DNA of 64,000 bases, taken from Labrys wisconsinensis. GTDB taxonomy: Bacteria; Pseudomonadota; Alphaproteobacteria; Rhizobiales; Labraceae. The position numbers and the translations under genes were made by a program. The notes beneath the pieces were generated by a model. It did not search any database, was not told the DNA's origin, and was given only the letters and a program-made list of their open reading frames with translations. Shown here in pieces: positions 24,685 through 33,577 of the stretch (the first letter of the stretch is position 1; every line of letters begins with the position of its first letter). The stretch is taken from assembly GCF_030814995.1 (NCBI RefSeq), contig NZ_JAUSVX010000017.1, positions 62,001 to 126,000 of the forward strand, given 5' to 3'.

Positions 24685-25320
24685 ATGAGCGGCTACGCCG
24701 TGAAGGAGATCTTCCTGACGCTGCAGGGCGAGGGCGCGCAGGCCGGCCGTGCCGCCGTGTTCTGCCGCTTCGCCGGCTGCAACCTCTGGTCCGGCCGCGA
24801 GGCGGACCGGGCGGGCGCGCAGTGCCGCTTCTGCGACACCGATTTCGTCGGCATGGACGGCACCCGGGGCGGGCGCTACCCCGACGCGGAGGCGCTCGCC
24901 GCCACCCTGGCGGCGGAATGGGGACCGGGGCGGGAGGAGCGCTTCTGCGTCCTCACCGGTGGGGAGCCGCTCCTGCAGCTCGATGCGGCGCTGGTGGCGG
25001 CGCTGCACCGCGAGGGCTTCGAGATCGCGGTCGAGACCAACGGCACGCTCGAGCCGCCGGCCGGGCTGGACTGGGTCTGCGTCAGCCCGAAGGGCAGCAC
25101 GGAGCTGGCGATCCGCGGCGGCCACGAGCTCAAGCTGGTCTATCCCCAGGCCGAGGCGCCGCCCGAGCGCTATGCCGGCCTGCCCTTCGAGCGCTTCTCG
25201 CTGCAGCCGATGGACGGGCCCGACGTCGCGGCGAACACCGAGCGCGCCATCGCCTATTGCCTCGCCCATCCGCAATGGCGGCTGAGCCTCCAGACCCATA
25301 AATGGACCGGAATCCGATGA
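24685..25320 (+). CDS. queE: 7-carboxy-7-deazaguanine synthase QueE
   Basis: 211 aa radical-SAM enzyme converting carboxytetrahydropterin to CDG in preQ0/queuosine synthesis. The cluster-binding Cys are in CRFAGCNLW and CRFCDTDF, with a longer first spacing as in the extended-loop QueE subtype. LTGGEPLLQ and ETNGTLEPP follow. Start MSGYAVKEIF at 24685 is the family N-terminus (KEIFLTLQGEG). Its stop overlaps queD (ATGA). Confidence 0.95.
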   Translation: MSGYAVKEIFLTLQGEGAQAGRAAVFCRFAGCNLWSGREADRAGAQCRFCDTDFVGMDGTRGGRYPDAEALAATLAAEWGPGREERFCVLTGGEPLLQLDAALVAALHREGFEIAVETNGTLEPPAGLDWVCVSPKGSTELAIRGGHELKLVYPQAEAPPERYAGLPFERFSLQPMDGPDVAANTERAIAYCLAHPQWRLSLQTHKWTGIR

Positions 25321-25673
25321 AGATCACCCAGGCCTTCACCTTCGAGGCCGCGCATTGGCTGCCGCACGTGCCGGAAAGCCACCGCTGCCGCCGCATGCAC
25401 GGCCATTCCTACCGGGTCGAGCTGCGCCTGGAAGGCGCGGTCGACCCGCATACCGGCTTCGTCGCCGATTTCTTCGACGTGGAGGCGGCGTTCGGGCCGC
25501 TGCTGGCGCGGCTCGACCATTATTGCCTGAACGAGGTCGAGGGGCTCGAAAATCCCACCGCCGAGAATATCGCGATCTGGATCTGGGACCGGACCAAGCC
25601 GCTGATGCCGCAGCTCGCCGCGGTGACCGTCTACGAGACGCCGCAATCCTGGGCGGACTATGAGGGGCGCTGA
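25317..25673 (+). CDS. queD: 6-carboxytetrahydropterin synthase QueD
   Basis: 118 aa. Zinc and catalytic residues: [20 protein letters not shown] (Cys plus HGH), [22 protein letters not shown], and [13 protein letters not shown] with the catalytic Glu near the C-terminus (TVYETPQS). It makes CPH4 from dihydroneopterin triphosphate. Overlaps queE by 4 bp. Confidence 0.95.
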   Translation: MKITQAFTFEAAHWLPHVPESHRCRRMHGHSYRVELRLEGAVDPHTGFVADFFDVEAAFGPLLARLDHYCLNEVEGLENPTAENIAIWIWDRTKPLMPQLAAVTVYETPQSWADYEGR

Positions 25674-25704
25674 GGTGTCGCGACCGGCTGGGGGAGGAGA
25701 GGGC

Positions 25705-26409
25705 ATGGACGAAGGCGCGCTCGTGCTGTTTTCCGGCGGCCAGGATTCGAGCACGTGCCTGGCCTGGGCGCTCGATCGGTTCGCAACCGTCGAGACCGTC
25801 GGCTTCGACTACGGCCAGCGCCATCGCATCGAGCTCGACTGCCGCGCGCGGCTGCGCGAGGCGATGGCGGCGATGCAGCCGGACTGGGCGGCTCGGCTCG
25901 GCCCGGACCACACCGTGCCCCTCGCGGCGCTCGGCGAGATCTCCGCGACGGCGCTGACCCGCGAGGTCGCCATCGCCATGGACGAGGGCGGCCTGCCCAA
26001 CACCTTCGTGCCCGGCCGCAACCTCGTCTTCCTCACCTTCGCGGCGGCGCTCGCCTATCGCCGAGGGCTGCGGCACATCGTCGGGGGCATGTGCGAGACG
26101 GACTATTCCGGCTATCCCGACTGCCGCGACGATACGATCAAGGCGCTGCAGGTCGCGCTCAACCTCGGCATGGCGCGCCGCTTCGTCCTGCACACGCCGC
26201 TGATGTGGATCGACAAGCGCCAGACCTGGGCCCTGGCCGAGGCGATCGGCGGGCAGCCGCTGGTCGACCTCATCGTCGAGGACAGCCATACCTGCTATCT
26301 CGGCGAGCGCGGGCGACGCCACGATTGGGGCCATGGCTGCGGCACCTGCCCGGCCTGCGAGCTGCGCGCGCGGGGCTGGCGCGAGTATCGGGCCGACGCT
26401 GCGACGTAG
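25705..26409 (+). CDS. queC: 7-cyano-7-deazaguanine synthase QueC
   Basis: 234 aa ATP-dependent enzyme forming preQ0 from CDG. PP-loop [16 protein letters not shown] at residue 7, [27 protein letters not shown], and the zinc site CYLGERG...CGTCPAC near the C-terminus. Start MDEGALVL at 25705 follows GGGAGGAGAGGGC. The queE-queD-queC order gives all post-GTP-cyclohydrolase steps to preQ0; queF is not in the window. Confidence 0.95.
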   Translation: MDEGALVLFSGGQDSSTCLAWALDRFATVETVGFDYGQRHRIELDCRARLREAMAAMQPDWAARLGPDHTVPLAALGEISATALTREVAIAMDEGGLPNTFVPGRNLVFLTFAAALAYRRGLRHIVGGMCETDYSGYPDCRDDTIKALQVALNLGMARRFVLHTPLMWIDKRQTWALAEAIGGQPLVDLIVEDSHTCYLGERGRRHDWGHGCGTCPACELRARGWREYRADAAT

Positions 26410-26422
26410 ACCTGTATCGATG

Positions 26423-26450
26423 TGATGAAAACGTCTATACGTTTTCATCA
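26423..26450. promoter_or_regulatory. Perfect 12-bp inverted repeat, candidate TA autoregulatory operator
   Basis: TGATGAAAACGT (26423-26434) and ACGTTTTCATCA (26439-26450) are exact inverse complements around CTAT. It ends 19 bp before the antitoxin GTG. The AT-rich arms and the central TCTATAC, which resembles a -10, suit a promoter-operator better than a terminator of queC. Confidence 0.6.
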
Positions 26451-26469
26451 TGAGAGGTCGGAGAGCGGC

Positions 26470-26748
26470 GTGGCGAAGGAAGCTGTCTTCACCCTGAAGC
26501 TGGAACCGGAGCTGCGCGATGCCTTCGTCGCTGCGGCAGAGGCAGCGCATCGGCCGGCATCCCAGGTGGTGCGGGAGCTGATGCGCGACTACATCCAGCG
26601 CCACCAGGACGAGCAGGACTATGACGCGTTCCTGCGCGCCAAGGTGGCGGCCGCGCGATCCTCGGTGTCCGCCGGCCGCGGCCGTCCGAACGATGATGTC
26701 GAGGCCGATTTCGCCAGGCGACGCAACGAAGCCATGCGCCGGACGTGA
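26470..26748 (+). CDS. Antitoxin, ribbon-helix-helix type, of a type II TA pair
   Basis: 92 aa from a GTG start with GGAG upstream. The N-terminal half (AVFTLKLEPELRDAFVAAAE, then SQVVRELMRDYIQRH) is a ribbon-helix-helix DNA-binding unit. The C-terminal half is charged and likely flexible, wrapping the toxin. GTGA overlap of 4 bp with the toxin gene. An in-frame ATG at 26422 lies within the palindrome and is rejected. Confidence 0.82.
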   Translation: MAKEAVFTLKLEPELRDAFVAAAEAAHRPASQVVRELMRDYIQRHQDEQDYDAFLRAKVAAARSSVSAGRGRPNDDVEADFARRRNEAMRRT

Positions 26749-27029
26749 GGGTGATCTGGACGCCGGAGGCGGAGTTGGACCGCGCCGACGTGTGGGACTC
26801 CATCGCGACCGACAGTCCCCGTTCAGCAGCGCGCATGGATCAACTTTTCAGCGAGGCTGCCGCGAGGCTGGCGGACTATCCAAGGTTCGGGCGTGTGGGA
26901 CGAATCCCGGGCACCCGCGAGCTGGTCGTCCACGAGAACTATCGTCTCGTCTATGAAATCGTCGAGGAAACGGTTTGGATCCTCGCTCTCGTCCATGCCG
27001 CCCGTCGGTCGCCGCCGACAAGGGAATAG
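26745..27029 (+). CDS. RelE/ParE superfamily toxin
   Basis: 94 aa from GTG overlapping the antitoxin stop. Typical ParE/RelE layout: VIWTPEAELDRADVWDSIA, a helical hairpin (AARMDQLFSEAAARLADYPR), FGRVGRIPGTRELVVHENYR and LVYEIVEETVWILALVHAAR, the C-terminal strand with basic residues. Whether it poisons gyrase (ParE) or cleaves mRNA (RelE) cannot be decided by eye. Confidence 0.85.
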   Translation: MRVIWTPEAELDRADVWDSIATDSPRSAARMDQLFSEAAARLADYPRFGRVGRIPGTRELVVHENYRLVYEIVEETVWILALVHAARRSPPTRE

Positions 27030-27039
27030 GGGATCGGCA

Positions 27040-27588
27040 ATGCAGGCTGTCACGATCCGCCGTCTCGTCGTTGCCGACGCAGAGGATTTCCGCGCCATCC
27101 GCCTCGCTGCCTTGCTGACGGCTCCGGAGGCGTTCGGGTCCGTCCATGCGCTCGAGGTGGAGCGGCCGCTCGCCGCCTTTGCCGAGCGGCTCGCGACCTC
27201 GGCCGTGCTCGGCGCCTATGACGGCGGGCGCATCGGCGGCATGGCCGGCTTCTGGCGTGCCAACGGGCCGAAGGACAGCCACAAGGGCTTCGTCTTCGGC
27301 ATGTTCGTTGCGCCCGAACTGCGCGGCCGCGGTGTCGGCGCGGCTCTGATCGCGGCCGTCATCGCCGCTGCCCGGGGCGAGGTCGAGCAGCTGCACCTGG
27401 CCGTGCTCCGGAGCAACGCCGCGGCGATCGCCCTCTATCGGGCCGCGGGCTTCGCGGTCTACGGCATCGAGCCGCGGGCTCTGAAGGACGCCTCGGGCTA
27501 TGCGGACGAGCTCTTGATGGTGCGCATCCTGCAGCCTGGCGTGGAGACGCCGGGGGACATCGTCGATCCCTCCAATTCCAGGACCTAG
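27040..27588 (+). CDS. GNAT family N-acetyltransferase
   Basis: 182 aa. GNAT core: VTIRRLVVADAEDFRAIRL, acetyl-CoA site FVAPELRGRGVGAALIAAV, and AVLRSNAAAIALYRAAGFAV. Substrate unknown; RimI/PhnO-like proteins share this layout. It follows the toxin gene by 10 bp and may be co-transcribed with the TA pair. Its 3' end overlaps the converging metallophosphoesterase by 4 bp. Confidence 0.88.
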   Translation: MQAVTIRRLVVADAEDFRAIRLAALLTAPEAFGSVHALEVERPLAAFAERLATSAVLGAYDGGRIGGMAGFWRANGPKDSHKGFVFGMFVAPELRGRGVGAALIAAVIAAARGEVEQLHLAVLRSNAAAIALYRAAGFAVYGIEPRALKDASGYADELLMVRILQPGVETPGDIVDPSNSRT

Positions 27589-28490
27589 CTCAACCGCTGG
27601 CGGCGCAGCTCCTCCGGCGGGTGGCCCGCGGCCACGAAGCCGCGCACGGTGAGGCCGATGTGCCAGGCGCCGGCCTCGCCGCTGATCGAGAACAGGTTGT
27701 AGGAGGCCGGCCAGCGCGCCCGCTCGGGCGCGGCCGAGGCCGAGGGCGTGCACACCACCGGGATCGGTCCGCTCGGGCCGTTGGCGCGGTGCACGCGGCC
27801 GGTGTGGATATGGCCGTGCAGCACGAGCTCGGCCCCGGTCTCGCGCAGCACCGCGGCGAGGCGGTCGGCGTCCATCAGCATGGCGGTCGGGCCGGCATCC
27901 TGGCGGCGAACGGGGTGGTGCAGCATCACCACGCGGCAATAGCCCTCGTGGCCCAAGTGCTCCAGCGCATCGCGCAGGCGCGAGATCTGCCTGAGGCCGA
28001 GCTTGCCGGTCGCCATGAACGGCGCCGTCGGCACGGCGGTCGACAGGCCGATCAGCGCGATCCTGCCGCGGATGCGCACATAGGGAAAGCGCTCGGCCTC
28101 GTCGAGGGGATGGGCGCCGCTGTTGTCGCCGCGCATCCAGGGATCGAAGGCCGAGAGCAGCCGCACCGCGCCGCCCTTGGTGTAGGCGTCGTGGTTGCCG
28201 GGCACCAGCGACAGGTGGTCGGGCGCGCCGACCCGCTCGAGGAACAGGCGGGCCGCCGGAAACTCGCCGGGCAGGGCGAGATTGACCACGTCGCCGGTCA
28301 GGGCGATGTGGTCCGGCTTCTGGGCGTGCAGGTCGACGAGGAGCTGCTCCAGCACGTCCATGCGATGGACGTCGCGCCGGCCGCGGTTCCAGTTGAGCCA
28401 GCCCAGCACCCGCTTGCCCGCGAGCTCGCGCACCATGGCGCGGGGCAGGGGGCCGATATGCGGGTCGGAGAAATGTGCGAGCGTGAACAT
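27585..28490 (-). CDS. Calcineurin-like metallophosphoesterase
   Basis: 301 aa. All metal motifs of the fold are present: HFSDPHIG, ALTGDVVN, LVPGNHDAY, MLHHPV and LHGHIHTGR. Close in layout to CpdA-type phosphodiesterases; substrate not assigned. Family-typical start MFTLAHFSDPH. No signal peptide, so cytoplasmic. Confidence 0.9.
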   Translation of the reverse strand: MFTLAHFSDPHIGPLPRAMVRELAGKRVLGWLNWNRGRRDVHRMDVLEQLLVDLHAQKPDHIALTGDVVNLALPGEFPAARLFLERVGAPDHLSLVPGNHDAYTKGGAVRLLSAFDPWMRGDNSGAHPLDEAERFPYVRIRGRIALIGLSTAVPTAPFMATGKLGLRQISRLRDALEHLGHEGYCRVVMLHHPVRRQDAGPTAMLMDADRLAAVLRETGAELVLHGHIHTGRVHRANGPSGPIPVVCTPSASAAPERARWPASYNLFSISGEAGAWHIGLTVRGFVAAGHPPEELRRQRLS

Positions 28491-28576
28491 TCCGCAGGTT
28501 TAGCCGTCGACGTTGCCCGCGGCTAGGGGGCGCGCAATCGATCGCGCCTCCGCTCGGAGCGGCATCGAGCCGCTCC

Positions 28577-30619
28577 TCAATCCCCGCCTGCCTCCAGCCA
28601 GCGCACCTCGTCCGGCGTCAGGGCGATGTCGAGGGCTGCGATGCTGCTGTCGAGCTCGGCGAGGGTGCGCGGGCCGATCAGCGGCACCACCGGGAAGGGC
28701 TGGTGCAGGACATAGGCGAGGGCCACGTGGATCGGATCCTTGCCGAGCCTGCGGGCGAGCGCCACGGCGCGGTCGCGGCGGGCGAAATTTTCCTCGCTGT
28801 ACCAGACGCGGACCATCTCGGCATCCCCGCGCCCGTCGCGGCCGGCGCGCTCGGTGAAGAAGCCGCGCGCCTGGCTCGACCAGGCGAAGTTCGGGATCTG
28901 GCGCGCCTTGAACCAGGCCTTCCAGGCTTCGTCCGAGGAGGAGACGCAGCCGGCCCAGATCACGTCCTGCATCTGCGCCAGGGCGAAATTGTTCGACAGG
29001 GCGCCGGGCCTTTGCCGCCCGGCGCGCTCGGCATAGGCGATGGCCTCGTCCATGCGCTCGCGCGTCCAGTTGGAGCCGCCGAAGAGGCCGCGGATGCGGC
29101 CGGCCCGCACCTCGGCGTCCATCGCGTCGACGAATTCGCCGACCGGCACGTCCGGATTGTCGCGGTGCATGAAATAGACGTCGACATGGTCGGTCTTGAG
29201 CCGCTCCAGGGTCTGGGCGAGCTGGCGGCCGATCACCTCGGGATAGCACAGCGGCGTATGCGCGCCCTTGCCGATCACCACGGCCTCCTCGCGCACGCCG
29301 CGGCTGGCGAGCCATTCGCCGAGCAGCGTCTCGGTATAGCCGGAGGCATAGATCCAGCCGGTGTCGAACAGGTTGCCGCCCGCCTCGAAGAAGGCGTCGA
29401 GCAGGATTGCGCCGGAGGAGAAGCTGCGGAAATCCTCAAAGCCCAGCGCGACGACCGAGGCTTCGCGCGCCAGCCCGGCGAGGCGCCGCCTGGGGATGGC
29501 GCCGCCGCGCTTCAGCGGTGCGCCGGAGATGGTGGCGGTGCGGCGGGAGGCCTTCTCGATGTCGTATTCGAGGCCGGCCGCGGCGCGCCAGCGGTCGAGG
29601 ACACGCAGATTGCCGAGCGTGTCGGCCCAGCTCATGCCGGGCGCGGCGAGCTCCTGCGCCCCGGCGCGGATCGCCTCGGCCGCGGCGTCGGCCTCGAAGG
29701 CATAGAGCCAGCCGGGCTCGTCGACCTCGACCGTGCGGGCGCCACCGTCCCGGCCGACGATGTCGATGCGCCCGACGCCGCCCTGCTTGCCGCCGGCGAA
29801 CCAGAAGTCCCTGACCTCGATCCGCCCCTCGGTGCCGAAGATGCGCAGCACGTTGTCCTGGGCGAGCGAGATCGAGCAGGACACGTCGGCGATGATCCCG
29901 CCGGGGAAGGTCAGGACCGCCGAGGCCCATTCGTCGACGCCGGAACGGCCGAGACGGGCGGCGCCGGCAACCGCGACGGGATCGAGGAAGGGCCGGCCCG
30001 TGGCTGCGCCGGCGATCAGCCGCGCCATCGACACGGGATAGCCGCCGACGTCGAGGATGCCGCCGCCGGCGAGGTCGTTGGCATAGAGGCGGTGCTCCGG
30101 CGCGAAGGACGGCATGGCGAAGCCGAAGCTGGAGCGGATCAGGCGGACCTCGCCGACGGCGCCGGCGCGGACGAGCTCGACCAGCCGAGCCGTCTGCGGA
30201 TGGCTGCGATACATGAAGGCCTCGGCCATGAAGGTGCCGGCCTTGCGCGCTGCGTGGAACATGGCGTCGGCCTCGAAGGCGGTGAGGCCGAGCGGCTTTT
30301 CCACCAGGACGTGCTTGCCCGCCTCGGCCGCCCGGATGGCCCAGGGCGCGTGGAAGGGATGGGGCGTGGCGACATAGACGGCCTCGACCTCCGGATCGGC
30401 CAGCAGGGCCTCGTAGCCGGCCAGGATGCGGGCGCCGGGAAAATCCGCGGCGAGTCCGGCCTTGCCGGGGTCGCGGGTGGCGATGGCGACCAGCCTGCCG
30501 GTCCGCGAATGGGCGAGGCCGCCGGCAAAGGCCTTGGCGATGCCGCCGGGGCCGATGATGCCCCAGCGCAGGATGTCTTGGGTCACGGCGATGTCCTCTT
30601 CAAAGACCGGTTCTTTCAT
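28577..30619 (-). CDS. Fusion protein: Gfo/Idh/MocA oxidoreductase + aldo/keto reductase
   Basis: 680 aa with two full enzyme domains in one frame. Residues about 15-350 are a Gfo/Idh/MocA dehydrogenase: Rossmann WGIIGPGGIAKAFAGGLAHS, EKPLG motif (HVLVEKPLGLTAFEAD), AEAFMYRSHPQ, and LAGGGILDVGGYPVSMARL. After a short basic linker (AIPRRRLAGLAREAS), residues about 370-680 are an AKR barrel: NLFDTGWIYASGYTETLLGE, VVIGKGAHT, DVDVYFMHRDN-type His (HVDVYFMHRDNPDV) and PLIGPRTLAELDSS. Both domains use NAD(P), suggesting paired oxidation and reduction of one sugar. It lies 10 bp past the CUT1 ATPase in the transporter operon. Confidence 0.92.
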   Translation of the reverse strand: MKEPVFEEDIAVTQDILRWGIIGPGGIAKAFAGGLAHSRTGRLVAIATRDPGKAGLAADFPGARILAGYEALLADPEVEAVYVATPHPFHAPWAIRAAEAGKHVLVEKPLGLTAFEADAMFHAARKAGTFMAEAFMYRSHPQTARLVELVRAGAVGEVRLIRSSFGFAMPSFAPEHRLYANDLAGGGILDVGGYPVSMARLIAGAATGRPFLDPVAVAGAARLGRSGVDEWASAVLTFPGGIIADVSCSISLAQDNVLRIFGTEGRIEVRDFWFAGGKQGGVGRIDIVGRDGGARTVEVDEPGWLYAFEADAAAEAIRAGAQELAAPGMSWADTLGNLRVLDRWRAAAGLEYDIEKASRRTATISGAPLKRGGAIPRRRLAGLAREASVVALGFEDFRSFSSGAILLDAFFEAGGNLFDTGWIYASGYTETLLGEWLASRGVREEAVVIGKGAHTPLCYPEVIGRQLAQTLERLKTDHVDVYFMHRDNPDVPVGEFVDAMDAEVRAGRIRGLFGGSNWTRERMDEAIAYAERAGRQRPGALSNNFALAQMQDVIWAGCVSSSDEAWKAWFKARQIPNFAWSSQARGFFTERAGRDGRGDAEMVRVWYSEENFARRDRAVALARRLGKDPIHVALAYVLHQPFPVVPLIGPRTLAELDSSIAALDIALTPDEVRWLEAGGD

Positions 30620-30629
30620 GGCGCTGCGA

Positions 30630-31715
30630 TCAGCGCAGGCGTTGGCCCGCGCCGTCGAACAGCAGGGCGACGTCGGCGGGGATGGCGACGGTGAGGCTGT
30701 CGGCGCCGCCGCTGCGGCGCTGCTCGTCGCGCTCGACGACGATCTGCTCGCCGGCGGCGCTGGCGTAGACGTAGCTGGTGGAGCCGAGATGCTCGACCAC
30801 GTCGATCCCGAGCGTGAGATCGGCCGCTCCCTGGCCGGGCGCGGCGAAATGCTCGGGGCGGATGCCGAGGCTCAGGCGGCTGCCGCGCTCGGGCGGCGGG
30901 CCGGCCAGCGCCTTGGTCAGGCGCAGGCCGGCATGGTTGACGAGGGCGAGCGTCACCGTGCCCGCACCGGCGTCCACCACCTCGGCGGCGAGGAAGTTCA
31001 TCTTCGGCGAGCCGACGAAGCCGGCGACGAAGCGGTTGGCCGGGTCGTCGTAGAGCTCGAGGGGGCGGCCGATCTGCTCGACATGGCCGTCCCGGAGCAC
31101 GACGATGCGGTCGGCGAGGGTCATCGCCTCGGTCTGGTCGTGGGTGACGTAGATCATGGTGGTGCCGAGCTCCTTGTGGAGCCGGGAGAGCTCGACGCGC
31201 ATCTGCACGCGCAGCTCGGTGTCGAGGTTGGAGAGCGGCTCGTCGAACAGGAACACGTCGGGCTCGCGCACGATGGCCCGGCCGATGGCGACGCGCTGGC
31301 GCTGGCCGCCGGAGAGCTGGCGCGGCCGGCGCTGCATCAGGTCGGCGATGCGCAGGATCCCGGCGGCGCGCCGCACCCGCCGCTCGGTGTCGGCCTTGGG
31401 GTTGCCGGTCATGCGCAGGCCGAAGGAGAGGTTCTGCTCGACCGTCATGTGGGGGTAGAGCGCGTAGGACTGGAACACCATGGCGACGCCGCGCTCGCTG
31501 GGCTCGACATCGTTGACCACCCGGCCGCCGATGGCGATCTCGCCGCCGGAGACGTCCTCAAGCCCGGCGATCATGCGCAGCAGCGTGGACTTGCCGCAGC
31601 CCGAAGGCCCGACGAACACCACGAACTCGCCGTCCTCCACCGCCAGGCTGGCGCCGTGGATGGTCTCGAAGGCGCCGTAGCGCTTGACCACCTTGCTGAG
31701 CGAGACCCCTGCCAT
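30630..31715 (-). CDS. Sugar ABC transporter ATPase (CUT1, UgpC/MsmK-like)
   Basis: 361 aa. Walker [24 protein letters not shown], signature [20 protein letters not shown], Walker [13 protein letters not shown], switch THDQTEAM, then the regulatory C-terminal TOBE/OB domain ([17 protein letters not shown]). ATPases of this type can serve several CUT1 importers. ATG at 31715 gives the standard N-terminus ([11 protein letters not shown]). Confidence 0.94.
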   Translation of the reverse strand: MAGVSLSKVVKRYGAFETIHGASLAVEDGEFVVFVGPSGCGKSTLLRMIAGLEDVSGGEIAIGGRVVNDVEPSERGVAMVFQSYALYPHMTVEQNLSFGLRMTGNPKADTERRVRRAAGILRIADLMQRRPRQLSGGQRQRVAIGRAIVREPDVFLFDEPLSNLDTELRVQMRVELSRLHKELGTTMIYVTHDQTEAMTLADRIVVLRDGHVEQIGRPLELYDDPANRFVAGFVGSPKMNFLAAEVVDAGAGTVTLALVNHAGLRLTKALAGPPPERGSRLSLGIRPEHFAAPGQGAADLTLGIDVVEHLGSTSYVYASAAGEQIVVERDEQRRSGGADSLTVAIPADVALLFDGAGQRLR

Positions 31716-31726
31716 GCCCCGCGCTC

Positions 31727-32569
31727 CTATTTCACGGCGCCGGCGGCGATGCCGGCGACGAAATGGCGCTGCAGAGCCACGAAGACCACCAGCATCGGCG
31801 CGGTGAGCATCACCGCCCCCGCCATGATGCCGCCCCAGGAGACCTTGGTGAGGCCGACCAGGCCGCCCAGCGCCACCGGGGCCGTGAACATCTCGCGATT
31901 GGTGCTGATCAGCAGCGGCCAGAGGTAGTTGTTCCAGGAAGCCAGGAACAGGATGATCGAGAGCGCCGCCAGGGCCGGCCGGGCGAGCGGCAGGGCGATG
32001 AAGAGATAGATCCGCCATTCCCTCACGCCCTCGACGCGGGCGGCGTCGAAGAGGTCGGCGGGCATCATCGCGAAGGCCTGGCGCATGAACAGGACGCCGA
32101 GCGAGTTGAACAGCGGCGGCACGACCAGGCCGATCCAGCTGTTGCCGAGCCTGAAGTCGCGCACCACCATGATGAATTGCGGGATGACCACCACGAAATA
32201 GGGCAGGGTGATGGTGCCGAGGATGATGCCGATCACCAACGGCTTGCCGACGAAGTGGTAGCGGGCCAGCGCCCAGCCGGCCATGGAGGTCAGGACCACG
32301 GAGAGCAGCGTGTAGATCGTCGCCACCGCGATGGAGAGCCCCAGGGCGCGGACGAAGTCGGTGTCGTGCTGCAGATTCTCGACGTTGGCAAGGAACTGGT
32401 CGGAGGGCATGAGCTGCAGGCCCGGGCCGAACAGGCCGGTGTCGGGCAGTGTCGCGGTGACGAACATCATCCACAGGGGGAACAGCCAGATCAGCGCCAG
32501 CGGCGCCAGGACGGCGTGCAGGGCGATCGAGCGGAGCCGCGCCGCGGCGGCCTTGCTGCGCGCGGTCAT
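31727..32569 (-). CDS. Sugar ABC transporter permease (CUT1, MalG-like)
   Basis: 280 aa, six membrane segments, start [19 protein letters not shown]. The EAA loop reads [24 protein letters not shown] overlap with the upstream permease. Forms the heterodimeric channel with that protein. Confidence 0.93.
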   Translation of the reverse strand: MTARSKAAAARLRSIALHAVLAPLALIWLFPLWMMFVTATLPDTGLFGPGLQLMPSDQFLANVENLQHDTDFVRALGLSIAVATIYTLLSVVLTSMAGWALARYHFVGKPLVIGIILGTITLPYFVVVIPQFIMVVRDFRLGNSWIGLVVPPLFNSLGVLFMRQAFAMMPADLFDAARVEGVREWRIYLFIALPLARPALAALSIILFLASWNNYLWPLLISTNREMFTAPVALGGLVGLTKVSWGGIMAGAVMLTAPMLVVFVALQRHFVAGIAAGAVK

Positions 32570-33426
32570 TGCGGCTCGCGCCCCAGGCGCATGTTGAGAA
32601 GCGAGATCAGGGCGGCGAGCCCCGCCATGGTGTAGGCGATGGCCGAGGCATAGCCGAAGTTCAGCGAGGTGAAGCCCTGGCGGTAGAGGAACAGGCCGAG
32701 CGTCTCGGTGCCGCCGCCCGGCCCGCCGCGATTGGTGATGAGGAAGGGCTCGGCGAAGAGCTGCATGGTGCCGATCACCGACAGCACGATGCAGAAGACG
32801 ATGATCGGGCGCAGCAGCGGCAGGGTGATGTGGAGGAACTGCCGGAGCTTCGACACCCGGTCGAGCGTCGCCGCCTCGTAGACGTCCTCCGGGATCGCCT
32901 GCAGCCCGGCCAGGATCAGGATGGCGTTGTAGCCGGCCCAGCGCCAGGTGACGGCGATGATCAGGAGCGTCATGGCCCAGGGCGTCTCGGAGAACCAGGC
33001 GATCGCGGGCAGGCCGACGAGGCCGAGCAGCTTGTTGATGACGCCGAACTCGACGTTGAACATCAGCCGGAACAGGGCGGAATAGGCGACCTCGCCGACC
33101 ACGACGGGGGCGAAGAAGGCGAAGCGGAACAGGCCCCGCGCCTTCAGCATCGGCGAGTTCAGCAGCACCGCCATGACGGTCGCCAGCGCGATCATGACAG
33201 GCACCTGGATCACGAGGATCAGCAGCGTGTTCTTCAGGGCGTTGTAGAAGGCGGGGTCGTGGACGAGCCGGCCCCAGTTGAACAGGGGATCGACTTTCCA
33301 CGGCGTGCTGCGGGTGTTCTGGAACGAGATCAGCAGCGAGTTGACGACCGGCCAGATCCAGAAGGCGGCGAACACCAGGAGATAGGGCGCGAGGAAGCCG
33401 TAGGCACTCCGGTTGCGCAGGCGCAT
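32566..33426 (-). CDS. Sugar ABC transporter permease (CUT1, MalF-like)
   Basis: 286 aa, six membrane segments beginning [23 protein letters not shown] loop [36 protein letters not shown] is typical of MalF-like permeases. ATG at 33426 removes an upstream extension that runs through the hairpin-rich gap after the binding-protein gene. Confidence 0.93.
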   Translation of the reverse strand: MRLRNRSAYGFLAPYLLVFAAFWIWPVVNSLLISFQNTRSTPWKVDPLFNWGRLVHDPAFYNALKNTLLILVIQVPVMIALATVMAVLLNSPMLKARGLFRFAFFAPVVVGEVAYSALFRLMFNVEFGVINKLLGLVGLPAIAWFSETPWAMTLLIIAVTWRWAGYNAILILAGLQAIPEDVYEAATLDRVSKLRQFLHITLPLLRPIIVFCIVLSVIGTMQLFAEPFLITNRGGPGGGTETLGLFLYRQGFTSLNFGYASAIAYTMAGLAALISLLNMRLGREPQ

Positions 33427-33459
33427 CGTCGAGGGGTCTCCTGGCTTCTGCGGGATGCT

Positions 33460-33494
33460 CCGCCGGCATCGCCGGGAGGTGGCGATGCCGGCGG
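33460..33494 (-). other. Stable hairpin between binding-protein and permease genes
   Basis: CCGCCGGCATCGCC (33460-33473) pairs perfectly over 14 bp with GGCGATGCCGGCGG (33481-33494), loop 7 nt. Two further small hairpins follow within the same 151-bp gap (CGACGC/GCGTCG near 33508-33525 and GGCGG/CCGCC near 33550). Such structures between malE- and malF-type genes are known to protect or attenuate mRNA so that the binding protein is made in excess. Confidence 0.55.
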
Positions 33495-33577
33495 GCGCGC
33501 CGGCTGCGACGCTGAAGGCGTCGGCGGCCGGTGCGAAGGATGAGGCGGGCAGGCGGTGCTGCCGCCGGCCCTGCGCC

